A stretch of DNA of 64,000 bases from Heliopora coerulea (taxonomy: Eukaryota > Cnidaria > Anthozoa > Scleralcyonacea > Helioporidae). The stretch spans positions 2,354,501-2,418,500 of the forward strand of contig JASJOG010000015.1 of the NCBI GenBank assembly GCA_030142905.1, given 5' to 3'. Positions 1-15,000 of the stretch are shown piece after piece; within the stretch, counting starts at the first letter, position 1; each line of letters starts with the position of its first letter. The notes under the pieces were generated by a model that did not search any database, had not been told where the DNA came from, and saw only the letters and a program-made list of their open reading frames with translations. A program made the position numbers and the translations under genes.

Positions 1-3000
1 ACAGTCCAGCTCAAGCCTTACTGTTGAAGCTTTAGCTAAGCATGATGAAAGGGTAGAAGACGAAGATGTTGTCTTGGAAGATGCTGACGCTGAAACAGCA
101 AACACAGGGAAGTCTTTGGCTACCGTTAGTATTAGTGGATTAACAGACTGCTCAAATCCCACATTTTCTGGCGTTTTGAAGAGGTTTTGGCATTCACCTG
201 GTGCCAACCACCAGGAAGTACGTATTGAAGGTCTTTTTACTTCAACTACCTAGTAACAGACTTGTAGAAATTCCCCTACTTTGACAGTGCGTCAAAAAAC
301 CACTGTAACCTACCAAACGTCTGTTTTCTTTAACAATTACATATATATAAAAGCAAATATTGGTTCAGCCCCATTTCTTTTCCTTTAACCTCAGTTAACC
401 TTTTGCTCTGAAATTATTTTATTCATTCAGTTTTCTTGTTTCATGGTTTACTTTCCTTTCACTCTTATTCTCATCACCTGCATGCTTCCTTGTCTCTCAT
501 TTGTAACTGTTATTTTTAACACTGCTCTCTCATTGGTTAATTCTTGATACTTTGTAATATGTATCCATACTTTAAGCATATTTATTAATAATATCTCTGA
601 CGATGTTGTGATGTATGCAATGAAATGCCAGAATAAATCTTACCATGCCTTTATTTTGCATTTTATGCTGGGCTTCAATATTTCTTACAACACTATGCTT
701 CCTGCCTGGCCAATCTCTGACTAATGTTTTACAAAATAAACTTGTCTCAAAATTCATTTTGAAGTTTGATCTAAACCTTCACTTATGTAATTGTATTTAT
801 ATTGATGAAGGAAATGTTATAGTCTCAGAATAGTTTATTTTGCTCTTGTGTGGAAATAATTAAAGCTTTTCAGGCTTTTGTAGGTAAGCACTTTCATCAG
901 CTTTCAAATTACTATTAACCCAGAATGGTTAGTTTGTAGTAAGCAAGACATTTTATCATCATCAGTATAGGTGAAAAGCCATGTTTGGCTGACAAGAAAA
1001 GGTTTCTCATTGATGATTTGTTATTGACCAGATGGCCAATTAGATTTATGATTTATAATGAAGGGATACTGATAAATGGTCAGCGTAGATAAACTCAGTG
1101 CATGCAAGAATCACGTGTTCTCTTCACATGACTGGCATAATATGACATTATGTAATAATGTTTTCACAAAGCATGCTTAGTTGATTGTTTATTTATTTAC
1201 CCAAATTCAATTACACAGATGATCAAAAATAAAGTAAAATAAAAAAAAATCAAATATAATTACAAATATAAAAAGGCAAAAATCTGAGTAATTAGGCTAG
1301 TTTATACAGAATTCTAGATTCCTTATAAGATTTAGTTTGGTGTCTGCTCACTAAAACTTGTTGCCTGGGATGACCAAATATGTTGCCAATACTTTTTTTC
1401 TCCCCTGAGCATTTTGCATGCTTTCCAGGGGGTACTGTATGTGATTTGAAATGAATAGTGAGTAAATTAATTTTAGTAGGGTTGCATATATTGATGCACA
1501 CTGCACTGTACTTCATATTTTTTAAAAAGAATCTGCATTTACCTAAGATAAGATAAGATAAGATAGGGTAAGCTTAAAAGACAATAAAATTCAATTCTTA
1601 ATACGCAAGCTCTCAAGCTGTTCTCTCAGAAAAACTTTCTGAGTCCCTGACAGGAATCAAACCCGTAACCTTCTGATTGCCGGTGAGACACTCTAACCAT
1701 TGAGCTACAAAGACTCAGATGGTGAGCAAAGGTTAAATTTGTGTACTGGTTCGTATAACATGAGACACTGGTATTTTAATATATGTAGATCAAGCATTTG
1801 TTTTCTTTCTCTAGAAGGCTTATCTAGGTTTGATATAGAACACATTATTTATCCTGTTCATTATTTTTTTTTAAGATTTGTGCTGTTCTTGCTGCTGTTA
1901 CTGAGGTAATTGTAATTCACAACTGTGTAACTTTTTTTACAACATTAACAGCAGATGGTGGTGTGATGGTTTCAAGTTGCTGGGAACAAAGTCAATGTTG
2001 GTGCCAATATGGATTTGTACTCTTAATATCTAAGGTTCAGGGACCCTCCCCTGAAAATTTTGACATAATTTATAAGAAGCAAAATGGTGGTACTCATACA
2101 TATTTGACCCAATAATTGAATATAACCATAAGCTTGTTGCATATTGGCTTTGTTCAGTGGGTTTCTTTTTGTTTTTTCTAGGTTATTAGAAAAAATGGTG
2201 GAAAGGAGACTGAAACTGAATATTTTGCTGCTTTGGTATGCTTTTTCTTTTTGGTGTACTTCTGTGAAAAGAAAAAATGCCACATATAGGTTAAGCTATG
2301 TCAGCATTACTTAATAAAAGGCTGGAAATTTGCTGCTAAAATGTTCTTCATATATTTAGCTCTTTATTTAAAGTGAAGTTATTATCTTAATATCAATTCA
2401 TGAAGCAAGCCATGAGTAAATTACAGCCTCAAGAATATCACTGTTATACTATGTTTTAAATCTTTGTATAGATGACAGCTTTAGAAACTGGTAATGATGA
2501 TAGCTCATTGGGAGCAATAGCTTTTCTGTTGGCCCTTGTAATTAAAAGGTAAGAACAAAATACAAGGACAGGTGTATTACATTATATGTAGTACTTCTTT
2601 TAACTGCTAGACATTTCTGAATGAAGAAGTCTTATTGACTATAAGTTTATTTCTTTTTCAGGGTCCCAAAGTCAGTGTTACAAGTCAAATTTTCACCAAT
2701 TTGTCAAGTTATTTTAAGTATTTTGGCTGCAAAAGTTGAGTCACAATCAACTGCAGTTCTCAAGTCTGTGAGTGCTTCAGTACTTTTTCTCAATTATTGT
2801 CAAAATAACCATAAATTATTGGCACAATTCAGAAACTACAACCACCCAACAACTGTAGTATGTATAAGGGAAACATACATGTATTTTGAAAAATAATTTC
2901 ATCTTGAGAAAGTTTATACTTTTTTGTTGTTAACTCAAGGAACTTTGTTGTAGCTGGTTAGTTGTTTAGCAGAGGCTCTAAAGGCACAAGAAACCTCAGT

Positions 3001-6000
3001 TTGGTTGGAACCATCAACGCTGAAATCTTATCAAGGATTACTGACATTTACTGTCCATTCTAAGCCAAAGGTCTGAGAAAGTGGTTTTTAAAAATTAATT
3101 GCTCTTTTGAATCTATACACACTTGAAGTAATGCCTGGTTATTCTCCATTTTGACCTTCATCATTAACTTGCCAATCTTTTTCTCTTCATCATTATAATT
3201 GTTGTGTATCTCTAGCTTGATGACTTTTTGTTGTTTATTTCTTTTTGTGCCAATCTCACTTTTTAAATGTCTGTCTCTACATTATGTTTGTTTCTGTGTC
3301 TTTTAATTTGCTTTTATTCTCTGTCTCAAGCTCAATCCCTGTTTGTAAATGGCTCATGAAGCTTTCTTCCAATCCATATCATCACCTCCACAACAACTTG
3401 GAATTTAACATAATGTTTCTAGGTCCGTAAATGTTCACAAGAATCAGTGACTTTGTTACTGAGATCTACTCCTGGAGAATTAGACTTTCATCCTGCTTGC
3501 CAGTCTACAACAAAGTTTTGCATTCAAGAATTAGGAAAATATAAAGGTATATAAAGTGTTAGTGTAATGCACAAAGTAATGTTAACATTCAAATATAAAA
3601 TCAATCCACATCCAATCCTTTCATTCCATTGGACATGCTCTGTTGCTTTACTCTGGCTTATGGCAGGTGATTTTACTACACCCTGTAATCCTCCCAGGAT
3701 TTAAAAAGGGCATCCCACCTAAGATAAGACAAAAAAGCATTTTGGCCAAGTCAAGGGCACTTTTTCAAGTCAAGGCATATCAGTGCATTGAGGATCATTG
3801 ACAAGCCATCAGCAGGGCACAGCAACCCCCTAGGAGTTAACAGTGATTACTGGTAATTTAAAACACAATGGTGCACAAGGCTTCTCTAGGGTGGGTGTAT
3901 TAATAGCAAGGTGGTACTCTGAAGCTGGCTGGGTGAAATGCTTGATTGTAAAAGGGTTAGACTATCCCCTCAACCCTTTCCTTTCTGTGAATGTTCTCAA
4001 TTGATTTTCTCTACTAATAGAATTTTATTAGTCAAAAGAAGACATCAGGTATTAAAGAGTGACTCTATTCTATACTTCAAGGATGATATGCAATGGCACA
4101 TTACTTTGCAGTCTTGCCACTTTTCAGTCAGGGTTGTTGCTGGGGCATTGGACAGCACTCTCTAGCCTGCTCTTCCTTTTTGTTCTCTTCTTAACTAATT
4201 TCTCTTTCCCTTAACTGTTGTTGAGTTAACCTGAATTAAGTCAAGGATATTTGCTTACACATTATGACACAATGAAATACCAAACAAAACAGATTCCATG
4301 GTCAATCATGGCCTTTTACTATAGATATAAATTGACATTCATTTTTGTAAACTATCTAGGTTCTGGACAAGCAGTCTCTGCACTTCACATACTTGGTTTA
4401 TTAAAGAACATATTGATATGTTTGCCCAGTCAGGTAAAATACTGCATAGTCAATGTGATGTGAGTGTAAATGAGTTTTTCTTTGTGAAAATGATTCATAT
4501 TTATTTGTTTTGTTTTTCATTTCATTTTCCCCCTGCTTGTATAGCAAGTGAAATCTCTCTGTGAAACTATGCTGAAACTTATGACCCTTGGAAATATTGT
4601 AAGTATGGTTCAGAGACCAACTCCAAGTGACCAACCTGCTCATATATTCATGAAACATTCCTGTTCTTTTTCCAATTTGTGATTCCTAGATGTTGTCCAT
4701 GAATTGCATGCAAGTTTTACACAACTTGTTCTGTGGCTATCCGAAGGCATCCACAGTAACATCAGAACTGAATGGTCAGCTTATTAATGTAGGTAACATA
4801 AAATACTTTAAAGTCTGTTAGATTAACTATTGTTATTGGCTATATTGCACAGTCATTGTCAAGTCTGTGTAATGTAGTTGAAAAATTACCTTCTCAATTT
4901 TGTCTTGTGTTTTTACTCATATTTTGGGTACCAAGATGCTTCTTTTCAGAGTTTGTTTTATATTATGTTTTGTAAAGTTGTTGGCAGGCATTCAATTCTT
5001 CTGAATCACTAAGACAGTGTTAATTGAAAATTAAATCTCAAATGTGGTTAATTCATAAAGTGACTTTGTATAGATTTGAACAAGTAGAATGTTTATTGGA
5101 TTTCTGAGTTAAACTAATGACCCCAAAAAATGAAAAAAATAATAATTAAGTTCAATGTTATAATAACCCCATAACATGAAGAAAATTTTGGCAATATTTT
5201 TATCCTCTTGATAGTAAATAGTTTGGGTGTTTTAAGACAAAATTATTTTAGTTATTTAATTATGTTAGTTATTTCCTTAACAGCTTTGAACCAATGGTAA
5301 TGTCTTAATATATCAAAACAAAATTACTGGATATATATTTATCACCTGTAGGCTCTTTTTGATTATCAACCTAATGAGGATGATGAACAGCAAGCTGTGG
5401 CATGGATGATTCTCATGGAGAGAGCTTATTGTAACTTTCAGAAGTAAGAGTTGTCCTGCTTTTAGCCGTACAAGTGTAGTCCACAGTCCTTGCCCTTTCC
5501 CATATAGGTATCCTGTCTACTAATTCTAACCATGCCCTTGCCCCACTTTTCCATAGACTAATCTACTTACATCAAGTTTTCAATTATATATTCACACACA
5601 TATACCAAGAATTATCCCAGAGAGTCAAGATGGCTCTCTTTCTGTACATAGGGATGGATTTAAAATAAATCCAACCTAATTCAAAGGTGACGTACCATGA
5701 CAAAGCTTGGATCTGAATAACTGATTTTAAACTTTTATGTTTTTTTGTGGTTTTACAAAAAATTTTTTTAAAAAAAAAAGTACAGTCTGCAAAATTGATA
5801 TGGATATCCTGTATTGTATCCCAGCCAAGTCGATTTATCTGTCTGTCTGTTAAAAATTTTAAGATTTATCTATCTGTTTAAAAATAGCAAATGACTTTCT
5901 TGACGTTACCTAGTCGCTGAATTATTTGTTGTTGTTTCTCATATTTCATTGGTTAACTTTTAAACACCTGACTCCTTTTCGTATGAAACCCCTAGTCTAG

Positions 6001-9000
6001 TTGCTACTCCTATTTCAGAACATGTTTATTTCTCTGACTAAGGACCTTTGGTTGAAACGTTGAAATTCTTTGAGATCAGTCACGACAGTTATCAACCTTT
6101 AAACGTTTTGCTCGATTTAACATTGTCTACGCAGTATTCTATTTCTGTTTTTACTGTATATCATTGATTGTCTGTGTGCCAGCTTTCTGATTGACTGATT
6201 AATTGGCTGTTTGTGCATATTTCTGTCTATCTGTTGGTTTTAACGTCTGTATGTGGGCTCGCAGTATTTGTCCTACTGTCACCGAGTGTCTACTATCGTG
6301 CCCGTTTCTATATATCTTTCACCCGGCGGTTCTTCACGTCTGTATATCTCTATTGTTTTGGTTTCTTTCGGTGCAATATGTTTCTTGTGCTCTTTAAATA
6401 TTTAGTTTCTCTGTGTGTTTTTAGGCTGGACAACCAGTTATGTGCAGAAACATGCCCAAAAATCTTCGCCTCGTGCATGAAATATTTCCTCTCTCGCCAT
6501 GATGCCGTCAGAACTGCTGCTGGGGCTACCATGAAGGTCTGTTACTTTGCTTACCAAGTTTAATTAACAACGAATTGTGCCGCCATGTATCAACGGGGTG
6601 TAGGTGGGACAGCGGTAGGGCGCGTGTCTGTCACCACAGTGACTAGGGTTAGATCCCAGCTCCATGCAGTTGTCTGATTTAAGTTACCTTTGTTGCATGT
6701 GAGAAGAGTGTTGTCCAGTTTGACTTTACCAAGTTTGGCAGGTTTTCTCCGGATACTCCAGTTTTTTCCTGTAGTAACACTGGACCCATGAGGGGTGGCC
6801 CTTACCGGACCTCTAGGGAGAACAACTTAGGTGGCTGATAGGGTTATCCAGTATAAATAAAGGCACTTTAAATGAAGACACTTTACTTAACTCAGTTCGG
6901 TTCTCTTGCAACACTGCTAACAACACAGAACTTTCTCTAGACTTTACTTGATGAGTGTCTGAATCCAGTAGCTCGACAACTTACAGATGAATTAAGAAGT
7001 AAAGAAGCGTCCACGTCGCCTGTTTTGAGCATATTAAGGTTGGTTTAAGGTTACCTATAGCTTCTCCTAAAGGGTATACATGTCACAGTTCTTTGGTAGC
7101 ATCCCCACCTCATCCCAAACCATCCTTCCGTCAAATTTTCTGATCACAGATCTTTGATACTTCAATGTTGCAGGTACTTGGAATCAGGACTTAAATTCAG
7201 ATACCAAACATCCTGGAAAATCGTTCTTGACGTGGTAACCAAGTTTTTTGAGGTAGGGTTTCTCATAGTAATTTTCTTTTTTTGGTTGTACGTACACTGT
7301 TTCAAATGTTCCAAGTGAAAGAATACGCGAACACTTTTCCTTGAAGTTTGGTTGTTTAGTGTTTTTCCCGCCAACTTTTTGTCGTTTGCATTTTTCAAGA
7401 TATTTGGAAAATTCTGTCCAGGGAAATTAAAGAAGGTAATGAGCTAAGTTTAGCAATTGTCGCTGTTTAACGTCAGTTAAAATGTCATTTGATTCATTCT
7501 AATAATATTCTGTAAAATTAATCCCTTGAACAGCTGCTTTTCCACGGTCTTATTATTTTCATTCCGCTCTTAGTGTCTCATTTCGTTGTGCAACCTACAC
7601 AACAACCATGACATTCATTGTCGCCATGAGCTGGAGAGAGTTGTTGGAATGGCATTCCGCACAATGGGGCCAAAGTAAGTTCAGTTTGTTTATTGACTTG
7701 ACAGAAACTTATCACGTTCTTATTCAAATTGTGATTGAAGACTTAGTCAGGGGCACAGCAAGGCCGAGAGGGACACGGATTGCTGTGTGTCGTGACAGTG
7801 GTAAGAGTAGGTTGACATCAGGTCTTGTGGCATTCCCTCTTCAAGACAAGAACCATTGCAATAAACTTAAATTTGGTGAAGGAAATGTTCGAATGTCGTT
7901 ATGATATATTTTAAGATCTATCGGGGAGCGGTTGCAAAAAATATAACTCTTCGTCCTCCGACTTGAAATCAAACCGCCAGCCCGGTCACAGCTCTCGATC
8001 CAAACCGGTTCACGAAATATTTTCCATCTTGACACTTGAGGTGCGCTTGCACGCTCTCATTCCTTGTTTGTAAACTTCCTCTCTATACAGTATATGTTGA
8101 GTCAGATATTATATTGAAAGAGTAATCCGTTGAGTATTCTGCCTGGGTACACGTTAAAAACTAAAAAGTTCCGAGTCTGGTTTGCATGCCTGATTTTGGT
8201 GAATGACCTCTACCAATTTCTTGATTTTCAGATTCGTTTTAAATGTTGTTCCGTTGGAGTTGGATCAAGAAGAGTAAGTGCAGTTGGAGAAGGGTCGAAC
8301 AACCATCATACTTTCAAGCACTAAACTTGATAATTCATTGCTTCATTATAACAATTTCCTCTCAAAAAGTTCTTGTGCCAAAAGTCAGTGCAGTGTATTT
8401 TTCAAATTTGAGGAAAGTTTTCGAAAGCGAAGGAAAGTTAAACAACTTTACTTTGCTTTGAAAAATGAGAGAGAGCTATTAGTAAAGCTACAGGCTTCCA
8501 AAATATATGGTTTACCACTATAATGATCAACAATTGCACTTAATTTATGTCGTAAATTCAAATAAACTCATTCTTGCATCACTTATTGACATTTATTTGA
8601 CGATCCTCGACCAGCTGACAGTAAATTGTTCAATGTCATAAAGTTTAAGTTTGCGTTTGTCGTTTTTTTGTAGTGATGTCTGCGAGTTTCCAAGAAGTTG
8701 GCTTTTGCCTGTCATGAGAGAACATGTTTGTGAAACAGAAATGGCATACTTTTTCGAGAAGTTGTTTCCATTGGCGAAATTACTTCGCTCGAAAGGTAAA
8801 ACTTGTGCAAGCCTTACGTGTGTCCGGGAAACACTTGAGAAAAATTTATCAATTTGGGTTAGAACTGATAAAAACATTCTAGTTTATCATAAAAGCCTAT
8901 TGCAAAGATATCGTAAACTTTTGTGATAAACTGTACAGGTGAAACAACTTAATCTTTTGGATAAAAATTGAAAAAAACCACTCGCATTAAGATGTCTCAT

Positions 9001-12000
9001 TGTATTTATTCTAGCCGAGCGTCACAAAAATAATGGAAATGAGTTGGAAGCAAAAGTTTTCGAAACATTGTATTTGCAGGTAATCCTTTACACTATCATG
9101 GGAGAACGTGGTACCTTTGTATTCGTGTGAATGCTCTGTCTTCTTGCTTCAGAAAAAATTTCTGATCCTCGGATAGAACTCGGACCCATACCCCAAAGCG
9201 GTAATTACCCAGCTAGACCAGTGTAGATGATAGTGCGAACTTAGCAGTACTACTGTGATTCGTAACTGTAGTGACAGACGTATTGCTACGGTCTGTGATT
9301 CTCACGTGTTAAGTGTACATTCAACTCCGATTGTAGCTAGGTATTTGTCGATCACAAGTGCGCGTGCTCCCAACCTATAAAATCAGGAAAGGTTTCTGGG
9401 TCGCTGACAAGAATCGTACCCGCAGCCTGATTTGCATGATTTGTTTACTATGCACCTTTTTGTCCCTTGTGTGTGAACTCCACAACTGACATGTTTTCTT
9501 GCCCATTCTTTCTTAGTCACGCTTTTCTGATTTTTAGGTATGGGATCTTTTACCGGCGTTTTGCACGAAGCCAACGGACTTACGTGAGGTATACGAAGAT
9601 TTTGAACCTTCCTGTAGTTAGTCCCTCTCATTAGTCCTTACTGTCACCGGATTCTCTTAATTCAATGAATCTCCCCACTCGACAAGCCGAGCTGCCATTA
9701 TGCATGCCCAACTCGGGTTCCTTAATCAGAAGCCGTTTCTGATGCTTTACTTCGAATTTTCACCCAAGTTCTTTTTTGTCAAAATTATTCTTCGCCTGGT
9801 TTACTTCAAGAGGATTTTTGAATGTTACAGTAATAGTTCAAACACAAGGTTTTATAGCGCTTTAACTGCTCCCCGCATTGTTTTTTCATAAAAAGTCCAG
9901 CCAGGGTGGACTTTGTGGTTTATGAAGACCCTGCTAAAAGGACCCTGCTAAAAAGGTGAACTAACTACACTCTACAATTTCTTTCCAGAGCTTCAAATCC
10001 GTAGCTAAGACATTGGGGACCCTGATAAACGAGAGAATGGAACTGCGAATGACAATTTGTCAATCTCTTCGTATATTAATTTCAAAAAATCTTCACAATG
10101 GTTAGTGCGTCAATCAAGAGCATAGTTTCACATAGCTCATTCTCCATAGCCAATAGTGCAATAAACAGTCGTGAAATTTATTAAATAATTGTGGGTGGGG
10201 ATAGTCTGATGAGTTTGTGGCTTACAGAAATGTAGTGTGTGGTGTATCGTGGTGTTTTGTATCCGGTGATGTGGTGTTGTGGATATTATGTTGCGGCGTG
10301 GTGTAATGGTAAGTCTGTTGCGATTGTATGGTCTGCTGTGTTTTGTGGTTGACGGGTGAGGAGTGGTGTGTAGTGGGATTTAGTTAAATATGGTGTGGTG
10401 TGGTGGTGATGTTATGTGGTAGTTCTTTGTATCCTATTGTTAACTTTTCTTTACTGGGTGTGACTGGGTTCGCCCTAGAATATCTTTCGGTTGGTCTGAA
10501 TATGTCATTAGACTCTTTGTCTTACAAAATAGGCCGCGTCTTATTGATAGGTTACTCTTAATATTTAAAAATGAAAATTACCACGCTCTGATGTCCGTTA
10601 TTGTTTATTGCAGAAGAAAACGTTAAAGAGTTATCGAAATTTGCCAAAAATTATCTGCCCATATTGTTTAATATTTACACGGCATGTGATGAAAAGAATG
10701 ATTCAGTTTCGTTGCCTGTTTTGGAAACGTTGAAGTGTTACCTTCAAATAACTGATCAACAGGTAGGGTGACAGATTTACTAATTCTTAACTTTTAGGCT
10801 TTCACTCGAGACGTCAGTATCTTGTACGCTGTTTTTTTACAGAGTACAGACTTTAAACTTTTTCGACTTCGTTTCAAAGTCATTTCAGGTTTGACAATGA
10901 CTTTGAAATAAACTCGATATATTACGGCAACCAGTTTCCTCTTGTTTTCATGTCCTCGGAGTATGTTTCTTGATCTCTTTCTTAAGGTTGTGGCCTGGTA
11001 ATGGTTTTTTGAAACTTTTTTCCGTCGATTCAGAAGTACCTACACAGCACTCCAATTTTTGATATTACCACTGTATTTTTTGGATATATACGCCATCACG
11101 AAGACACGTTCATGCAAACAATCACCTTTTATGATATTTCACCATCTTTCTCTGACAGTCATGACTTATATACTGGAGGATTGTTGCTTGTGGAGAAACA
11201 ACTGTCGACACATCTTTGCATGCTGGCCTAATTATTTTTATTTTCCCTTCCAGCTGGTGAGAAGATTTTTCGAAAAAGCTGTTGAAATAGCCAAACTTGA
11301 TGACACAACACCGGAAAAGAAGTAGGTAGATGAGAGCAAGGGAACGCAGGTTGAGTCCTTGTGGTTACGGCATGCAATTGAAAAACGGTCTTGAAACTTG
11401 GCTAAGCTTCAAAACGACCGAAAAGGAAAGATAATGAAACTGCAACTAATGCAATGGGTTAAGTCTAGAGATAGCGTTTGGCTTGGTATTCGGGAACTGA
11501 CTTTGTCCTTGTTCAAATAGGTATTAAAATATTTTATCCACTTGTGCTTAGGAGACTGGCATATTTTCCGCCTCAAAGAGAATCGGAAAACTACTCTGAG
11601 TTTGTAAATCTTCGAGCATCAACGCTCATAATTTCTTTTTGATTTGTCACAGGTACATGTTGATGGACCTTGTGATAGCTATGGTCCCGTATTTGGATAA
11701 ACAGTCTATAGGGAGCGTGTATCAGACTATATTACCTTGGTTGCAGGTAAGTCTTCTCAAGTTTCATTGCTCGGTCAAATCAGGCTTTTTATACAGGTAA
11801 AACCCTGGGTTGTTTGTGCTGTAATACTTTTTAATATGCCTAAATTTTAGGTGAAAGATATGAGGCTTCAGAAGAAGTCTTACCGTGCGTTGGAAGAGAT
11901 CTGTAGTTCTGCTTCCAAGTCAACGCAAGAATTTGTCGTGGATCACATGAATGACCTACAGGAGACACTACTCAAAACCTTGACAACGGCTTCCTCAGTT

Positions 12001-15000
12001 TCAAAAGCGGTAAAACACCATTCAGTCATTTTTCGTTTCAGCCATACCAACTCAAAGTTTTTCCCACCAATGCATACCGGTTCGAAATAAAAAGCATATC
12101 GGATAGGCGAGAGCGGCTTAAGTCTTTCGTGTAGGCTCTTGCCAAATAAAAAGTGCAAATGGAAAAGTGTTTGTGTTTAGACGGTAATGTCCGGTTCCCG
12201 TCATTATGTCAGCTGAATACAACTACCAGAAAACCTTGTGGTTTTTTCTTTGCCATGCAAACATTGAATTCCCAAAGCGAATGGAAAAATAATTGCTCCG
12301 ATTAACATTGCAAACAAGATTTCGAAAGGCATTCTGGTAGTTGTATTCAGCAGATGTATAAGGGGAACTGGCCATTGAATAATTACAAAAATTATGGTTT
12401 TTAACGAACAGTTTGGTTTATTTAAGTTTTGAGGTGCGGTACTGATGTTGCTGTTTCTTGTTGTTTGTCGCTGTTGTCGTTGTTGCTGATGGTGCTGTTG
12501 TTATTGTTGTTATTGTTGTTGTTGTTTTTGTTTTGGTTGGATTTTTTGTTGTTGTTGCTGTTGTCATCGCTGTTTTTGTTGTCATTGTTAGTTTTGGTGT
12601 TACCGTTATCGTTCTTTTTATTGTCTTTATATTATTTCGGCACGATATGTTTTCTTATTTTAAAGCCACGTCTTCGATGTCTCATCCAACTTGTAAAGAT
12701 TATTTCTCCTGGGCAAGAATCATTTCTCAACTCCTTAATCCCAGAGGTATGCTCAGTGGTCTCACTAATTTATTTTCAAAGAAGCATTTTCAAACACACA
12801 CAATTTCGTATAATGGACCACGGTTTTAAGTTTTCAACTCTTCTTATTTTTAGGTTATTTTAAGCGTGAAGGAAGTGAACTCCAAAGCCCGAACAGCCTC
12901 TCAAAAACTTCTCGTTGAAATTGGAGAAGCTCTAATTCGTTGCTCTGGTCAAAGTGCTCAAGGTAAACAGAACATGTCACGTGGTTATGTTAATACTGGC
13001 CTGTAAACCAATCATGTTCTGTCTTCCTCTCTTCAGTTTGCATCGAGTCCTACCTGGGAACGTTAGTGGCCGGGTTCGGTGGTTCACCTAACATGGTCAG
13101 CGGTACTATCATGGCTATCTCCAAAATCATTTACGAATACAAAGGTAAGGTATTTCTTGAGGATTTTTTTCGCCTCGATATAGTGTATTCGCATCGAGAT
13201 TATGTATTCGCCAGTGCCTCTTCCGATGGGTCACTGATGACCAGTAAAATGTTGAAAAAGTTTTGCATCGTAGCGGTAACTTTTATTTTTGAAGTCTTTT
13301 GACTCGTTTGGCAGTCCGAAGGCGTCCTGAAGAGGGAAAGGATGAGAATGTGTTCCAGCCTTGTTTCTGGCCGTCAGAACCTCATGCGGCGCCACTGGAG
13401 ACCCCACGGGTACGCTGCCTCAGGACCATGAAGTCTTTCCTGAGGCCTAAGGGACTACATTGAACAAGCAGCTCGACCGCTCTTTTGGAATTCTTGATTT
13501 GCACTGTGAAGTGTTTGATTTTCGTGCACAGTCGCTCTGCAGAGCGAAGATGTTTGTTGTGATCTTAGTAACTCTTCACCGTTCTCGTTCTTACTATCAT
13601 TAAACCTGCTTGGTGTTTTTAGGGTCTATTTCACAACAGGTTCTTGAACAACTTATAAGAACCATGACCAATCTCTTGCTGTCCAATAAAAGGGAAGTTG
13701 TCAAGTCGGCTCTTGGCTTCTTTAAGGTCAGTGAAATCAATGTCGTTAATGGTAAGAAAGAGTTGGTTGAAGGAAATGATTCTTCTACGGACATTGTAGA
13801 GGTGTCCCAGCGACACTTGTTGCGAGGTTAAGACCTTTGTGCGGACCTTGAATTTCTGAGTTTTCGCATTTCTTTATTGCTAAAAAACGCCTGTAGTTTA
13901 CTGGGGTAACTTCTACAACCTCTTTATTGATCCACACCGTGTTTACTATCGGTTGTGACGAATCCTAATAATTGAATCGGTGATTAAACGTGTGATTCAG
14001 TTACACAGTTTATCATTCAGTGATTGAATTTATGATACAATCCTCCCAGTTATTGATTTAATGGCTTATTTATTGATACTTTACGAGTATGACTCGATGG
14101 CCAAGTTTATGATTTCATGATAGATCCACATTCATACCTGGACTTTCTTAGAGAACGGGAGAAGTATAAGAAACTTATTTCCCAACGCATACTTGACCCT
14201 TTTTTTCTCTGGTTGATGTACAACAAATTACAACCATAGAAAAAATGAAAGAACAAAGCAAAAAATAAGAGAACAACGAACAAAATGAATATGAAAGGGG
14301 CCAAAGAAGTTTTAGTGGCTGATATTTGAGTCGTCTTGTTATAGCTTCACGTACTAAAAAGCTTTTCTTGTTGTTTTAGGTTGTAATAAGTGTGACAAGT
14401 GCAAGTGACTTCGCTCCATTCTTGGAACAACTGGTTCGTGTCGATTTACCATTCTTTCATTATTATTGTCATGTATTTTAGCTTTTTACAACTGCATAAC
14501 TTCTACGTTTATTCCCGCGCAAGTTTTGCCAACCTCAGCAGACCTCAACGACCAAAAATAGAAATATTAGAGTTCGGGAGATTGACACTCCTTCGTACGT
14601 ATTACTTTTCCTCGCTGTAGGTAATACGCAGTTCTTTTTCAGGTTGTAGCTCTCGTAAACTGGAGTGAAGACAGCAGAAATAAGTTTAGATTTAAAGCTC
14701 AAGTTTTATTTGAAAGACTGATGAGAAAATTCGGGTATGCAGTGATGTAGATCATTAACGTTTTGGAATCAGTGGTTTTTAAACAACAAACGCCCATAAC
14801 TTTTGGGGGTTTTTTAGTCGTGTGGCGTATAATTGTTAATGTCGTCGCCGTCAACATTGTTCGTTGTTGTTGTTAATGTTTTGTAGTTGTTTGCTATTGT
14901 TCGCAACTGCTGATGGATGATTTTTGCTGTTATTTGTTTTTAGTTGTAGTTGTCCTGGTTGTTGTTGCTGCTTTGTGGTTGTTATGGTTGGTGTTGTTGT

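Noticed and set aside
1009..1075. C/D-box snoRNA in an RRP12 intron (TGATGA at about 1011, CTGA at about 1068)
   Set aside because: Boxes and spacing are plausible but the terminal stem is at most three pairs and no guide match was established; too weak to annotate.
1641..1716. A functional tRNA gene (76 nt cloverleaf-like, minus strand)
   Set aside because: The same sequence with the same non-tRNA flanks recurs at 26938-27013, anticodon-loop position 33 is not U, and stems are imperfect; a SINE fits better.
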